Shown: positions 9,161 through 16,572, counted from the first letter of the stretch. The stretch is DNA of 64,000 nucleotides from Bradyrhizobium sp. dw_78 (GCF_018449525.1 NZ_JAAVUS010000010.1:62001-126000), one strand, 5' to 3'. The notes: generated by a model not told the origin, from the sequence alone. Numbers and translations are program-made.

Positions 9161-9607
9161 TCACCCTATAGGCCACGGCGTGATCCGCAGAGCTGCGCCG
9201 ATAGCGTGGATTGCGATAAGGATAATCATAAACCCACCTACCGGGTTTAATAGCGAGTAAACGGCCAGAAGCACCACGGGAATCCCCATGAGGCACATTG
9301 CGCAGACCGCAATGGTTTGAGCGGTTTCGAGGAGCTTGTGTAATCGTTCCTCACGTCGGCGCTTTTTCCGGTGGTATTCGAATAGAGGATGCCACAAAGA
9401 CCTAAGCGGGGAGCCCTCGTAAATCCAGTGCCGAGATTGCTGGTTCACGTGGCGCCTCTTGGCGCGCCTTTCAGCGTCCTCGTGCCGCCGCTTCCGTATA
9501 TCCTCTATATCGTAATCAATGCTCGTTTTTGTGACGGAGTCGTTGAACGCGCTGATGACGCACCACCAGAACAGAAAACCCGGCGGGACCAGCACAACGA
9601 ATATCAT
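9161..9607 (-). CDS. Small multi-pass membrane protein of an antisense prophage module
   Basis: 148 residues on the opposite strand to all neighbouring virion genes. The ATG at 9607 overlaps the TGA of the upstream gene (ATGA), which decides the start; an earlier start at 9667 would overlap more. Predicted membrane segments: MIFVVLVPPGFLFWWCVISA at the N-terminus and two adjacent ones near the C-terminus (TIAVCAMCLMGIPVVLLAVY; GGFMIILIAIHAIGAAL). Between them is a very basic helical stretch of about 60 residues (IRKRRHEDAERRAKRR). No family is recognised. Its placement between late genes suggests a moron expressed from the lysogen, perhaps superinfection exclusion. Confidence 0.55.
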   Translation of the reverse strand: MIFVVLVPPGFLFWWCVISAFNDSVTKTSIDYDIEDIRKRRHEDAERRAKRRHVNQQSRHWIYEGSPLRSLWHPLFEYHRKKRRREERLHKLLETAQTIAVCAMCLMGIPVVLLAVYSLLNPVGGFMIILIAIHAIGAALRITPWPIG

Positions 9608-9861
9608 GGCAAGCGTCTCCGATATTCGGCCGTCCAATAGCGGACGTAAGCAGCCCCGTAGCGGCAATAACCGATAGCCCTCAAGGTCCAGCCAGCGACC
9701 ACGCAGAAGATCAACAGAGCCGCGATAGCTTCCAGAACGAATATCAAGGCCGGGATCAAGTAGGGCATCGCCCGCTCACCTATCATCTCGCCCCCCGGCA
9801 CGCACAGGCCCTCATAACTCCAGCGCGCGAACGACTCCAGGGTTAATTCGGCGAAAGCCAT
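9604..9861 (-). CDS. Small single-pass membrane protein, first gene of the antisense module
   Basis: 85 residues from ATG 9861. One strong membrane segment (AMPYLIPALIFVLEAIAALL running into IFCVVAGWTL) with a polar N-terminal 30 residues and a basic, Tyr-rich tail (YVRYWTAEYRRRLP), which puts the tail in the cytoplasm by the positive-inside rule. It is coupled to the downstream gene by an ATGA overlap. The 47 bases between its start and the plus-strand fibre gene are AT-rich and must hold its promoter; no perfect -35/-10 pair is obvious. The function is unknown. Confidence 0.5.
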   Translation of the reverse strand: MAFAELTLESFARWSYEGLCVPGGEMIGERAMPYLIPALIFVLEAIAALLIFCVVAGWTLRAIGYCRYGAAYVRYWTAEYRRRLP

Positions 9862-9908
9862 CGAAACAATTTTGTACCTACAAAAATAGCAAATCTCCGG
9901 AATCGTTT

Positions 9909-11327
9909 TTGACGAACAGATTTTATTCGCCCGATCAGCAATTCGCCGATCAGACGGGCAAGCCATATGCGAACGGGTCTCTCTATTTCTACTCATCCGG
10001 CACCAGCGCGCCGCTTGCCACGTTCTCGGATGAGGCGCTGACGATCGCCAACGCAAACCCGATCGTTCTCGACGCCGCCGGATCGGCGGGCAGCATTTTC
10101 CTGCAAGACCGCGCCTACAAAGTGGCGCTGGTTGACGCGAACGGGCTCCAGATCTGGACGGAAGACCCGGTTTATTCGTCGGACTATTCCACGTTGGCGC
10201 AAGTACAGAGCACCAACGGCGACCCAGACGGCCAACTCGCCGGGATGCAGGCCAGCACGACAATGCCGGCCTCGATGGACTGGGATTGCCTCAACAATCT
10301 GCTCTATGTCTGCACAGAGAGTGGCACCGCCGCCACCGCGCGGTGGACTCCCATCAACCCGCCGGTAGCGCAAACCAATGTCGTCACGACACCGCAGGGC
10401 CGTCTCACTCCGGTAAGCCAGACGCCATTCATATCGACCGATGTTTTCAGCGCGGTCGGCATTTTCTACACGCCCTATGTCGGCAGTATTGTCCCGATTT
10501 ACAACGGGACATCTTTTGTCCCGACCGAGTTCACCGAGCTAACGCTGAATCTCACGTCGTCGCATCAGGCGAACACGATCTATGATGTCTTCGTTATCAA
10601 TTACAAGGACATCCCGACGCTTGTTACCGGTCCCGCATGGGCCAGCTCGGCTGCGGGCACCTCGAGTCGCGGATCGGGCAACGGCACGACGCAAGTTGCG
10701 AGGCTTTCCGGCGTCTATGTTAACGCGGCCGGATTCAGCGGGCTCAATGGCACCACGGATTATTCGGTATCACCGAATGAAGGGACCTACGTCGGCTCGA
10801 TCTTCATTGATGCGTCGCCCGGCGAGGTCTCTTGCAATTTTGCTTATGGCCAGTCGCGCAAGTGGGGTGTGTGGAATGCGTATTATCGCGGGGAGGTCTC
10901 TCTGCTGGTCGGCGACCCGAGCGTTGACTGGGAATATACCACGGGCATCGCGTTGCAGCCCGCGCATAACAACACCGCCAACTCTCTGACGGTCTTTAGC
11001 GGGCTACAGGAAGAACCCGCCACGATAACTTTTACGCAGCGGTTCACTGCGCAGAGTCAACTAGCCGGGAGCGAGTCACAGCAGCGATCCGGTATTGGCG
11101 TCAACACGACCGCCGAGTATTCGGGCAACATCAATTCCTATGATGCCATCCTACAGCAGAACGGATCGCTGGAAGTCACGTCGCAAGCCATTTATCCGCT
11201 GGCCCCCTTTATCGGCATTAACACGATCTATGCGGTGGAAGATGTCCTGGTCTCTGACGGCGACATCGCGGTCTTCTTCTACGGCACTCAAGCGGACATG
11301 CTTTTGAGAGCCACATGGCGCGCGTAA
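9909..11327 (+). CDS. Tail fibre/spike protein 1 with head-binding-like N-terminus
   Basis: 472 residues from TTG 9909. The N-terminal 110 residues (RFYSPDQQFADQTGKPYANG, then LYFYSSG, DEALTIANANPIVLDAAG, YKVALVDANGLQIWTEDPVY) read like the particle-binding domain of podovirus tailspikes: a short beta domain describing 'added value, default, end of N-domain'. The rest is Ser/Thr/Gly/Asn-rich beta structure with GTYVGSIFIDASPGEVSCNF and SRKWGVWNAYYRGEVSL. It is a close paralogue of the next gene. It should bind the host surface; no glycosidase motif is evident. Confidence 0.7.
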   Translation: MTNRFYSPDQQFADQTGKPYANGSLYFYSSGTSAPLATFSDEALTIANANPIVLDAAGSAGSIFLQDRAYKVALVDANGLQIWTEDPVYSSDYSTLAQVQSTNGDPDGQLAGMQASTTMPASMDWDCLNNLLYVCTESGTAATARWTPINPPVAQTNVVTTPQGRLTPVSQTPFISTDVFSAVGIFYTPYVGSIVPIYNGTSFVPTEFTELTLNLTSSHQANTIYDVFVINYKDIPTLVTGPAWASSAAGTSSRGSGNGTTQVARLSGVYVNAAGFSGLNGTTDYSVSPNEGTYVGSIFIDASPGEVSCNFAYGQSRKWGVWNAYYRGEVSLLVGDPSVDWEYTTGIALQPAHNNTANSLTVFSGLQEEPATITFTQRFTAQSQLAGSESQQRSGIGVNTTAEYSGNINSYDAILQQNGSLEVTSQAIYPLAPFIGINTIYAVEDVLVSDGDIAVFFYGTQADMLLRATWRA

Positions 11328-11355
11328 TCATCAACTAAAGTCTGGATCATTTCTT

Positions 11356-12720
11356 TTGGCAAATCGGTTTTTCTCGCCGGATCAACAGTTCGTTGGTCCG
11401 AACGGGACGCCATACGCTGGCGCGTTACTCAATTTCTATGCGTCCGGCTCCGACATCCGGCAGGACACGTTCTCAGATAGTGCGCTGACGATAGCGAATT
11501 CAAATCCCGTCGTGACGGATTCCGCCGGTCGGGCTGGTTCGATCTTTCTGCAAAACCTGTCTTATAAGGTTGTCCTTACAGACGCCAGCGGCAACGAAAT
11601 CTGGTCAGAAGACCCGGTTTACGCGTCGGACTTTAGCACCGTTGCGCAGGTGCAGGGCACGAACGGCTCTCCGAACGGCCAGCTCGCGGGCAACGCGGGG
11701 AGCGCGACCATCCCGGCCTCGATGGCGTGGGATTTCATCAACAACGTCCTTTATATCTGCACTTCAACGGGCAACGCCGCATCAGCGGTATGGACGGCAG
11801 TAAATCCGGCAGGATCGTCCGCCGTCGTGATTCCGGCGCCGCAGGGACGCCTAACGCTGGAATCTGGGACGCCCGTTCCGCCTTCCGACGTAACGTCAAC
11901 GACGATCTATTACACGCCATACACCGGCAACACGATCCCGGTCTATGGCGGCACCGCGTTTGTCCCGACGACGTTTAGCGAACTATCGTGCGCTCTGTCG
12001 CCCGGCAATCTGCCCAATCAACTTTACGATATGTACGTCATTAACAACGACGGCACGCCGACGCTGGCGGTGAGTCCGGGCTGGGCAAACTCTACCGCCG
12101 GCCTTGGAAATCGGGGCACCGGAGGCGGCAGCGTTCAACTGACCACCATCAACGGCATCTATGTCAATGCCATCCAAATGACGGTCAGCAATGGCAGCAC
12201 GACTTACAGCCTTGCGCCCAGCGCTGGAACTTACGTCGGCTCGATCTTTATAGACAGCACGGCAGGGCAGGTTACTTGCAACTGGAGCCCCGGCCAGTCG
12301 CGCAAATGGGGAGTCTGGAACGCCTATAACCGAACGCCGGTGATTCTTTCCATGCGACAGTCGAACAGCGCGTCGTGGGCCTACAACGGGGGTGTGCGTA
12401 TCTCGGACGGCAATCCCGCCAACACCGCTGCGGCATTCTGCGGACTGGCAACGGACCCGATCATTGCGACGATTGCACAGTATGCCGGCGGCACTTCATC
12501 AGGGACGATCATTGGTATTGGCGTCAACACGACATCATCAATGAGCAGTTCGGGCGGCGCTTATGGCGGCAACGTGGAATCCGACGCCACCATCACCACC
12601 ACGGCGTCTGTCATGATCCCGCCAGCCCTTGGGGTCACCAACATCAATGCGGTCGAGAGCGGAGACGGCACCTTCTACGGCGGCGACTACCAAATCATGA
12701 CCGCATCTTGGATGGCGTAA
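11356..12720 (+). CDS. Tail fibre/spike protein 2, tandem paralogue
   Basis: 454 residues from TTG 11356. The N-terminus (RFFSPDQQFVGPNGTPYAGA, DSALTIANSNPVVTDSAG, WSEDPVYASDFSTVAQVQGT) matches the first fibre almost block by block, and a second conserved block (GTYVGSIFID...QSRKWGVWNAYNR) recurs about 290 residues in. The intervening and C-terminal parts diverge strongly. This is a tandem duplication in which the adaptor and a central core are kept while other surfaces vary. No chaperone gene follows; the endolysin comes next. Confidence 0.7.
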   Translation: MANRFFSPDQQFVGPNGTPYAGALLNFYASGSDIRQDTFSDSALTIANSNPVVTDSAGRAGSIFLQNLSYKVVLTDASGNEIWSEDPVYASDFSTVAQVQGTNGSPNGQLAGNAGSATIPASMAWDFINNVLYICTSTGNAASAVWTAVNPAGSSAVVIPAPQGRLTLESGTPVPPSDVTSTTIYYTPYTGNTIPVYGGTAFVPTTFSELSCALSPGNLPNQLYDMYVINNDGTPTLAVSPGWANSTAGLGNRGTGGGSVQLTTINGIYVNAIQMTVSNGSTTYSLAPSAGTYVGSIFIDSTAGQVTCNWSPGQSRKWGVWNAYNRTPVILSMRQSNSASWAYNGGVRISDGNPANTAAAFCGLATDPIIATIAQYAGGTSSGTIIGIGVNTTSSMSSSGGAYGGNVESDATITTTASVMIPPALGVTNINAVESGDGTFYGGDYQIMTASWMA

Positions 12721-12736
12721 AGTTCTCTTCTTTTCA

Positions 12737-13453
12737 ATGTCCAGCATCAATCTCAAAGTAATCGACGTATCCCATTACAATCCGATCACGTCATTCCAGA
12801 ATATCTATGACGCCGGAATTCGCGGCATCATCCACAAGGCAACGCAGGGCCAGAGTTATGCTGACCCGAGTTATGCGACGGCGCGCGCCGGATCTCTTGC
12901 CGCCGGACATCTCTGGGGAGCCTATCACTTCGGCGATGACAGCGACCCCGTAACACAAGCCCAGCACTTCGTCTCGATCGCCGATCCTGACGCGGAAACG
13001 TTGATGGCGCTCGATTTCGAGCCCAACGGCAATAGCACCATGACGCTTGATGGGGCTCGGGCGTTCATGCAAGAGACCGAAAAGCTGATCGGCCGCGATT
13101 GCGTGCTGTATTCTGGCAACCTCATCAAGGAAACGCTCGGCAACGATGTCGACCCTTATTTCTCCGCCCGGCGTCTCTGGCTCGCGGAATATGGACCGAA
13201 AGCCATCGTCCCGGCGGCATGGGCGAAGCCTGGTGCTTGGCTCTGGCAGTTTTCGGACGGCGTTGTAAATCGCAATGGCCTCTCGGTGCCCGGTGTGTCC
13301 GGCAAGGTCGATATGAACTCTTACGCCGGCTCTGACGATGAGTTGGCGATGGCATGGGCGGGGGAAGTGCTCGACGGCTATTCCCCCGCGCCAGCCCCGG
13401 CGAGCCCATCGCTGATCTCCCGAGTCGAATCCTACTTCACCGGTAAGGGCTGA
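12737..13453 (+). CDS. Endolysin, GH25 (Chalaropsis-type) muramidase
   Basis: 238 residues. The GH25 pattern is clear: VIDVSHYNPI at residue 8 (Asp10), GIRGIIHKATQGQSYADPSY, GAYHFGDDSDPVTQAQHF, the catalytic LMALDFEPNG (Asp93-Phe-Glu95), and WLWQFSDG near the end. It cleaves the MurNAc-GlcNAc bond of peptidoglycan for cell lysis. There is no signal peptide, so export depends on the holin gene that follows with an overlapping stop/start (TGATG). The C-terminal 25 residues are Pro/Ala-rich. No strong Shine-Dalgarno precedes the ATG; the leader is the pyrimidine-rich tract CTCTTCTTTTC. Confidence 0.9.
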   Translation: MSSINLKVIDVSHYNPITSFQNIYDAGIRGIIHKATQGQSYADPSYATARAGSLAAGHLWGAYHFGDDSDPVTQAQHFVSIADPDAETLMALDFEPNGNSTMTLDGARAFMQETEKLIGRDCVLYSGNLIKETLGNDVDPYFSARRLWLAEYGPKAIVPAAWAKPGAWLWQFSDGVVNRNGLSVPGVSGKVDMNSYAGSDDELAMAWAGEVLDGYSPAPAPASPSLISRVESYFTGKG

Positions 13454-13752
13454 TGGGAGACGACGGGGACCGGAGCGCGGACCCGGTTGAGCATTGGCTA
13501 CAGGCATATTGGCGGCCCGCTATGGCGTGGTCCTATTTGGTCGTCTGCGTCTGCGATTTCATCATCTTCCCGGCGGTGAACGCGGCGGCCTTCGCGGTAT
13601 CGCATCAACCCTATCAGGAATGGCACCCGCTCACTCTACAGGGCGGCGGCCTCTATCACATCGCCATGGGCGCGATTGTCGGCGTCACGTCGTGGCAACG
13701 GACGCGCGAGAAAATGGCGGCATTCGACAACAACGATGACAGGCACAACTAG
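13453..13752 (+). CDS. Phage holin
   Basis: 99 residues with two predicted membrane segments: MAWSYLVVCVCDFIIFPAVN (residues 24-43) and HIAMGAIVGVTSW (about 69-81). Between them lies EWHPLTLQGGGLYHIAMGA, a motif I associate with a family of small phage holins (QWxPLTLQGGGLYHxAMG). The C-terminal tail is charged and cytoplasmic. It overlaps the endolysin stop by one base and precedes the spanin-like gene. The holin sets the time of lysis by forming membrane lesions that release the endolysin. Confidence 0.82.
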   Translation: MGDDGDRSADPVEHWLQAYWRPAMAWSYLVVCVCDFIIFPAVNAAAFAVSHQPYQEWHPLTLQGGGLYHIAMGAIVGVTSWQRTREKMAAFDNNDDRHN

Positions 13753-13755
13753 GTC

Positions 13756-14235
13756 ATGCTCTCTTTTATTTTGGACTGGATCGGCATCAGTGCCGATTAT
13801 CTGGTCTCTGGACTATTCTTTGTCGGCGGCGGATTCCTCGCCTTCTATCTGGGTCTGATCGCGCCAGCGCCGTTCTCTTCCGTCGTCAAGTGGATCGGGT
13901 ACGTGCTGATGATTATCGGCGTCGTATTCGGCTTCTTTAGTTACGGCAGGTCGGTAGGCGCGGCCGACTGCTACGCGGCCTGGCACAAGGCCGATGTTGC
14001 ATTTGAAGCCGCAAAGCAGAATCAGGAAGCCAACGCAGGCAATGTTGCGGCGAGTACCGCAGCAGCGCAGGCACAAACTCTAACGAAACAGAACGATGAT
14101 CTCCAAAAGCAGATTCAGAAATATCAATCGTCAATTTCTCCGACCGCTACTTGCCGTCTCGCTACTGTCGATGACGACCGCAGGATGTGTCACCTTGTCG
14201 GGAACGGCGCCGCTGGCTGTAAAAATTCCAAGTGA
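13756..14235 (+). CDS. Putative inner-membrane spanin subunit (Rz-like), two membrane segments
   Basis: 159 residues. There are two hydrophobic segments (about 15-38 and 44-65), then a helical coiled-coil-like stretch from about residue 77 to 123 (AFEAAKQNQEANAGNVAAST ... TKQNDDLQKQIQKY), and a Cys-containing tail. The gene is followed by a lipoprotein gene that starts inside it in another frame, the classic Rz/Rz1 layout. Canonical Rz has a single N-terminal membrane anchor; two segments here would require an N-out topology to place the coiled coil in the periplasm. Rz identity therefore rests on context and coiled coil. Confidence 0.65.
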   Translation: MLSFILDWIGISADYLVSGLFFVGGGFLAFYLGLIAPAPFSSVVKWIGYVLMIIGVVFGFFSYGRSVGAADCYAAWHKADVAFEAAKQNQEANAGNVAASTAAAQAQTLTKQNDDLQKQIQKYQSSISPTATCRLATVDDDRRMCHLVGNGAAGCKNSK

Positions 14236-14401
14236 CTGCGACAAGAACGCCGTCGCGGTAGCATATCCCACGATCGCGAAGGAGGACCTTGGCGTTCGCT
14301 CTGCCCGGTACGCCGCCGCTCTCAAAACCGCCAATGGTCGGCTATCAGCCGTTGCGAAGTGTGATGCCGCTGTCCGGAAAGCCTTCTCGGCGCCCCTGTA
14401 A
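14096..14401 (+). CDS. Outer-membrane spanin lipoprotein (Rz1-like), overlapping Rz gene
   Basis: 101 residues starting 140 bases inside the preceding gene in the +1 frame. The N-terminus is a lipoprotein signal: basic n-region (KSRFRNINRQFLR), hydrophobic core LLAVSLLSM, and lipobox TTAG-Cys31. The mature part is short, with further cysteines (SDCDKNA; AKCDAAV). In the spanin model it sits in the outer membrane and pairs with the coiled coil of the inner subunit to fuse the membranes. The mature domain is less Pro-rich than in lambda Rz1. The stop overlaps the next ATG (TAATG). Confidence 0.72.
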   Translation: MISKSRFRNINRQFLRPLLAVSLLSMTTAGCVTLSGTAPLAVKIPSDCDKNAVAVAYPTIAKEDLGVRSARYAAALKTANGRLSAVAKCDAAVRKAFSAPL

Positions 14402-14709
14402 TGGAAGACGAAACGGTATTGAACTTCGTGAAGACTACCGGTGACGATGACCGGCAGGCCAGTCAATGGCATGTGCAAAAGGGCATCCCGATCAGTCTGC
14501 TCTTTGCGCTGGCGCTCCAAACCGGAGCCTTCGTCTGGTGGGCCTCTAGGACCGAGCAGCGAGTCAGCGACATCGAGATTCGGCTGAATGCGGCGTCAAA
14601 CCAGCCCGAACGTCTCGCGCGCGTCGAAGAGAAGATCGATTCCGCGAACAGCGGGATCGCCGACATCAAGACCTATCTCAGAAACAACCAAAAGGCGGCG
14701 CTCCCATAG
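14401..14709 (+). CDS. Small membrane-anchored coiled-coil protein of the lysis region
   Basis: 102 residues: a charged N-terminus of about 25 residues, one membrane segment (GIPISLLFALALQTGAFVWW, residues 28-47), and a C-terminal heptad-like helix (RVSDIEIRLNA; LARVEEKIDSANSGIADIKT). It is translationally coupled to the lipoprotein gene. The shape would suit an antiholin or an alternative inner spanin, and it could be the true partner of the Rz1-like lipoprotein given the odd topology of the gene at 13756. A rho-independent terminator follows 60 bases downstream. Confidence 0.6.
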   Translation: MEDETVLNFVKTTGDDDRQASQWHVQKGIPISLLFALALQTGAFVWWASRTEQRVSDIEIRLNAASNQPERLARVEEKIDSANSGIADIKTYLRNNQKAALP

Positions 14710-14770
14710 TTTCCCCAGCGCGGGCGGAAATTACGTCGCCGCGCGCTTCTTATTTCAGAACCAAACACAG

Positions 14771-14800
14771 GCCCCGGCGGTTTTCCCGCTGGGGCTTTTT
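14771..14800 (+). terminator. Rho-independent terminator of the phage late operon
   Basis: GCCCCGGCGG, loop TTTTC, CCGCTGGGGC (one G-U pair in ten), then TTTTT. It stands 60 bases after the last plus-strand late gene and before minus-strand accessory genes. Confidence 0.85.
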
Positions 14801-14866
14801 CTCGTCTCGGGAGGCGCGATCTGGTCCATATGTTGGATCAGTCGATAGGACATCGAAGCGGATCGT

Positions 14867-15154
14867 TTAGGTGTAGGTCGGCGTCCAGCGGTCCTTAAAG
14901 CGATCGCCGTATCGCGCTTCGTCAAGGATATCCTTCAATGTCTTGCGGACCTCTTGAATGTCAGCGTCCCAAACGTGTCCCTTGCATCGGGTCGTCGCGA
15001 GCGCATAGGCGTGGCTCTCTGCGTAGGCGCTGTAGCAGCTTACGAAGTGCTCGCCCTCTTCGTCCATCTTTATCGCTCCGGTTTCCGTAGCGATCTTCAT
15101 CAGGTTTAATCTCATTTCTTCCGCTGCTTCGGCGTGACGCTGTACTGCACTCAT
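14867..15154 (-). CDS. Small hypothetical protein, prophage right end
   Basis: 95 residues, soluble and mostly helical, rich in Glu/Asp and Ala (MSAVQRHAEAAEEMRLNLMK; QEVRKTLKDILDEARYGDRF). The start is supported by GGAG eight bases before the ATG. No domain is recognised. It faces the late operon across the terminator at 14771-14800 and may be an accessory gene expressed independently of lysis. Confidence 0.5.
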   Translation of the reverse strand: MSAVQRHAEAAEEMRLNLMKIATETGAIKMDEEGEHFVSCYSAYAESHAYALATTRCKGHVWDADIQEVRKTLKDILDEARYGDRFKDRWTPTYT

Positions 15155-15430
15155 TCCGGTTGCTCCAATCGGTTGCGGTTATCGATCATAGCGGGGTATC
15201 GCCCCATCGAAATTGACAATTTGCCGTTCCTCGCGAATTTACTGCTATAAATGGGAACGGAGCCAAAGCCGAACTTGATACCTGCGCGATCTTGGATGTT
15301 TGCTCAAGTCACAGGGAAAACGCAGCGACGCTAAAGACTGAGGCCGGTGAAGCACCAAGAGCCGACACAGTGGGTTCGGTCTACAATGAGAGAGGTCGCC
15401 AACCGAGGTGGTTATTTTGAGGATAGAACG

Positions 15431-15646
15431 ATGCGCGTTCAAATATTTCAAGCTGTCGGAACCGGTGCCATTGCTGATCTTGAGTCTAAGCTGAATGCTT
15501 GGCTGGCAAATGATATCGATGCGAAGGGGTGGAAGGTGACCAACACCAACATGGTGAGCTATCAAGAACCCGACCCGTATGATGAAGGGAAGACGCAGCC
15601 GGGAGCTACGCTGCTGGTTTGGTTTGAGGAAAAGGCCACCAACTGA
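15431..15646 (+). CDS. Small hypothetical protein
   Basis: 71 residues from ATG 15431 (MRVQIFQAVGTGAIADLESK). This start was chosen because GAGG lies about 8 bases upstream at 15419-15422; a GTG at 15347 would add 28 residues without a good ribosome site. Alternating hydrophobic strands, a helix (LESKLNAWLANDI) and a final strand (ATLLVWFEE) suggest a small alpha/beta domain. The function is unknown. Confidence 0.5.
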   Translation: MRVQIFQAVGTGAIADLESKLNAWLANDIDAKGWKVTNTNMVSYQEPDPYDEGKTQPGATLLVWFEEKATN

Positions 15647-15661
15647 AGCCGCCTTCTCATT

Positions 15662-15940
15662 TTATGCTGCGTTCGATTCCTGCGGTTTTGCTTTGGGCTT
15701 GGGGACCGCAATGAGGTGATTCAAGACTGATTGAACACCTAGTACGAAGCCCCAACACTCGCCGTACTTGTTGACCGTGGCTCGATATTTCCCGGCGAAC
15801 AATGAAATGTCGATACCGCCGGTGTTCCCGAAGCCGACGCCGTTAGAATAGATATGGCCCACGACTTCATTTGTATCCTCGTCGATTATCTCTCGGTACT
15901 TGAAGCCCCGACCATCGAACCAATCGAACTTTAAGCGCAT
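15662..15940 (-). CDS. Small hypothetical protein next to the tRNA attachment site
   Basis: 92 residues from ATG 15940, selected over GTG 15967 because GGAGAAGGG is placed directly upstream. The sequence is beta-rich (MRLKFDWFDGRGFKYREIID; VGHIYSNGVGFGNTGGIDIS) with a conserved-looking KYGECWGFVLGVQSVLNHL helix and a Pro/Lys tail. The family is not recognised. It converges on the small plus-strand gene ending at 15646. It is the last gene before the tRNA, where an integrase would often be, but it has no recombinase motif. Confidence 0.5.
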   Translation of the reverse strand: MRLKFDWFDGRGFKYREIIDEDTNEVVGHIYSNGVGFGNTGGIDISLFAGKYRATVNKYGECWGFVLGVQSVLNHLIAVPKPKAKPQESNAA

Positions 15941-16203
15941 GGTCCCTTCTCCATTGCTCAACCTCACAGTGTAAGTGTTGGCTTGAACAAAACGTTCTAT
16001 TTTGGGCCGAATAGGGGCCCCCCCTCAAAGTGAGCGTCGGCCTGACCGAATTAGCAGAAGATGCCGGGCAGGGCATGGCGAAGTCGAACCCGACAGGGCC
16101 GGTCAAGTGGCTGCCGACTGACAACAGAGCGTAAAACAAAGCTGAGGAGCGATCTCTCTAAGTCACTGATTTTATTGATATTGACGAGGCAAATGTTTTA
16201 CAC

Positions 16204-16293
16204 TGGCGGAAGGGGTGGGATTCGAACCCACGGTACCCTTGCAGGCACGCCGGTTTTCAAGACCGGTGCCTTAAACCACTCGGCCACCCTTCC
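16204..16293 (-). tRNA. serT: tRNA-Ser(UGA)
   Basis: A 90-base class II tRNA with encoded CCA. Acceptor GGAAGGG pairs with CCCTTCC; the D arm holds GAGTGG; the anticodon stem is CCGGT/ACCGG with loop CTTGAAA, giving anticodon TGA. A long variable arm follows (GTGCC...GGTAC region), and the T arm is GTGGGTTCGAATCCCAC. The 3' end faces the prophage, as expected if the phage integrated into the 3' half and restored it. The gene symbol is given by anticodon analogy. Confidence 0.95.
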
Positions 16294-16359
16294 AGCGCAG
16301 CCACATCAATCACTTGGCGCTGGGAAGATCAAGAACCGTTGGCAACCGGGCCTGTCAAA

Positions 16360-16518
16360 GTGGATCCAACACGCCGCTCAACCCTGAAAGGGCTGGCTGC
16401 CGGCGGGGCTGCTGTCGTAGACGAAATCAAGTTGCCTGTGGTGTTCTTCTTCCGGCTTAGACTCTGGGGAGGGCGGTCCGCCCAAACAAAAAGCCGCCCG
16501 AAGGCGGTCTCCCTGTAA
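16360..16518 (+). pseudogene. Possible remnant of a Tat-exported protein (signal only)
   Basis: From GTG 16360 the frame reads MDPTRRSTLKGLAAGGAAVV before drifting into unrelated sequence and stopping at 16516-16518. The R-R-x-x-L-K-G-L-A-A-G-G core is what a twin-arginine signal looks like, but no mature domain follows and there is no ribosome site. It may be a decayed 5' end of a gene truncated when DNA was inserted next to the tRNA, or a coincidence. Confidence 0.2.
16484..16508 (-). terminator. Rho-independent terminator after micro-protein gene
   Basis: On the minus strand: ACCGCC, loop TTCG, GGCGGC, then TTTTTGTTT. It lies 65 bases downstream of the stop of the 32-residue gene at 16573-16671, making a complete small transcription unit. 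Confidence 0.8.
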
Positions 16519-16572
16519 CCCGATAGGACAGGTGATCAAGCTGCGTGAAACGACGGGCCGCTCTTTCGCCGA

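Larger units (their letters stand above)
1..16203. mobile_element. Right-hand (late-gene) part of a P22-like prophage
   Basis: The order tail accessory factors, ejection proteins, tail fibre/spike proteins, endolysin, holin and spanin-like genes is that of a podovirus late operon, all on the plus strand and tightly packed. The right edge is placed at the 3' end of the tRNA-Ser gene, a favoured site for phage integration, with core chromosome (rlpA, dacA) beyond it. The left end, including terminase, portal, coat, repressor and integrase, lies outside the window, so neither completeness nor inducibility can be judged. The exact att core cannot be fixed without the left copy. Confidence 0.85.

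Noticed and set aside
14867..16203. Integrase or excisionase gene near the tRNA
   Set aside because: The three small proteins here have no R-H-R-Y recombinase or winged-helix excisionase pattern.
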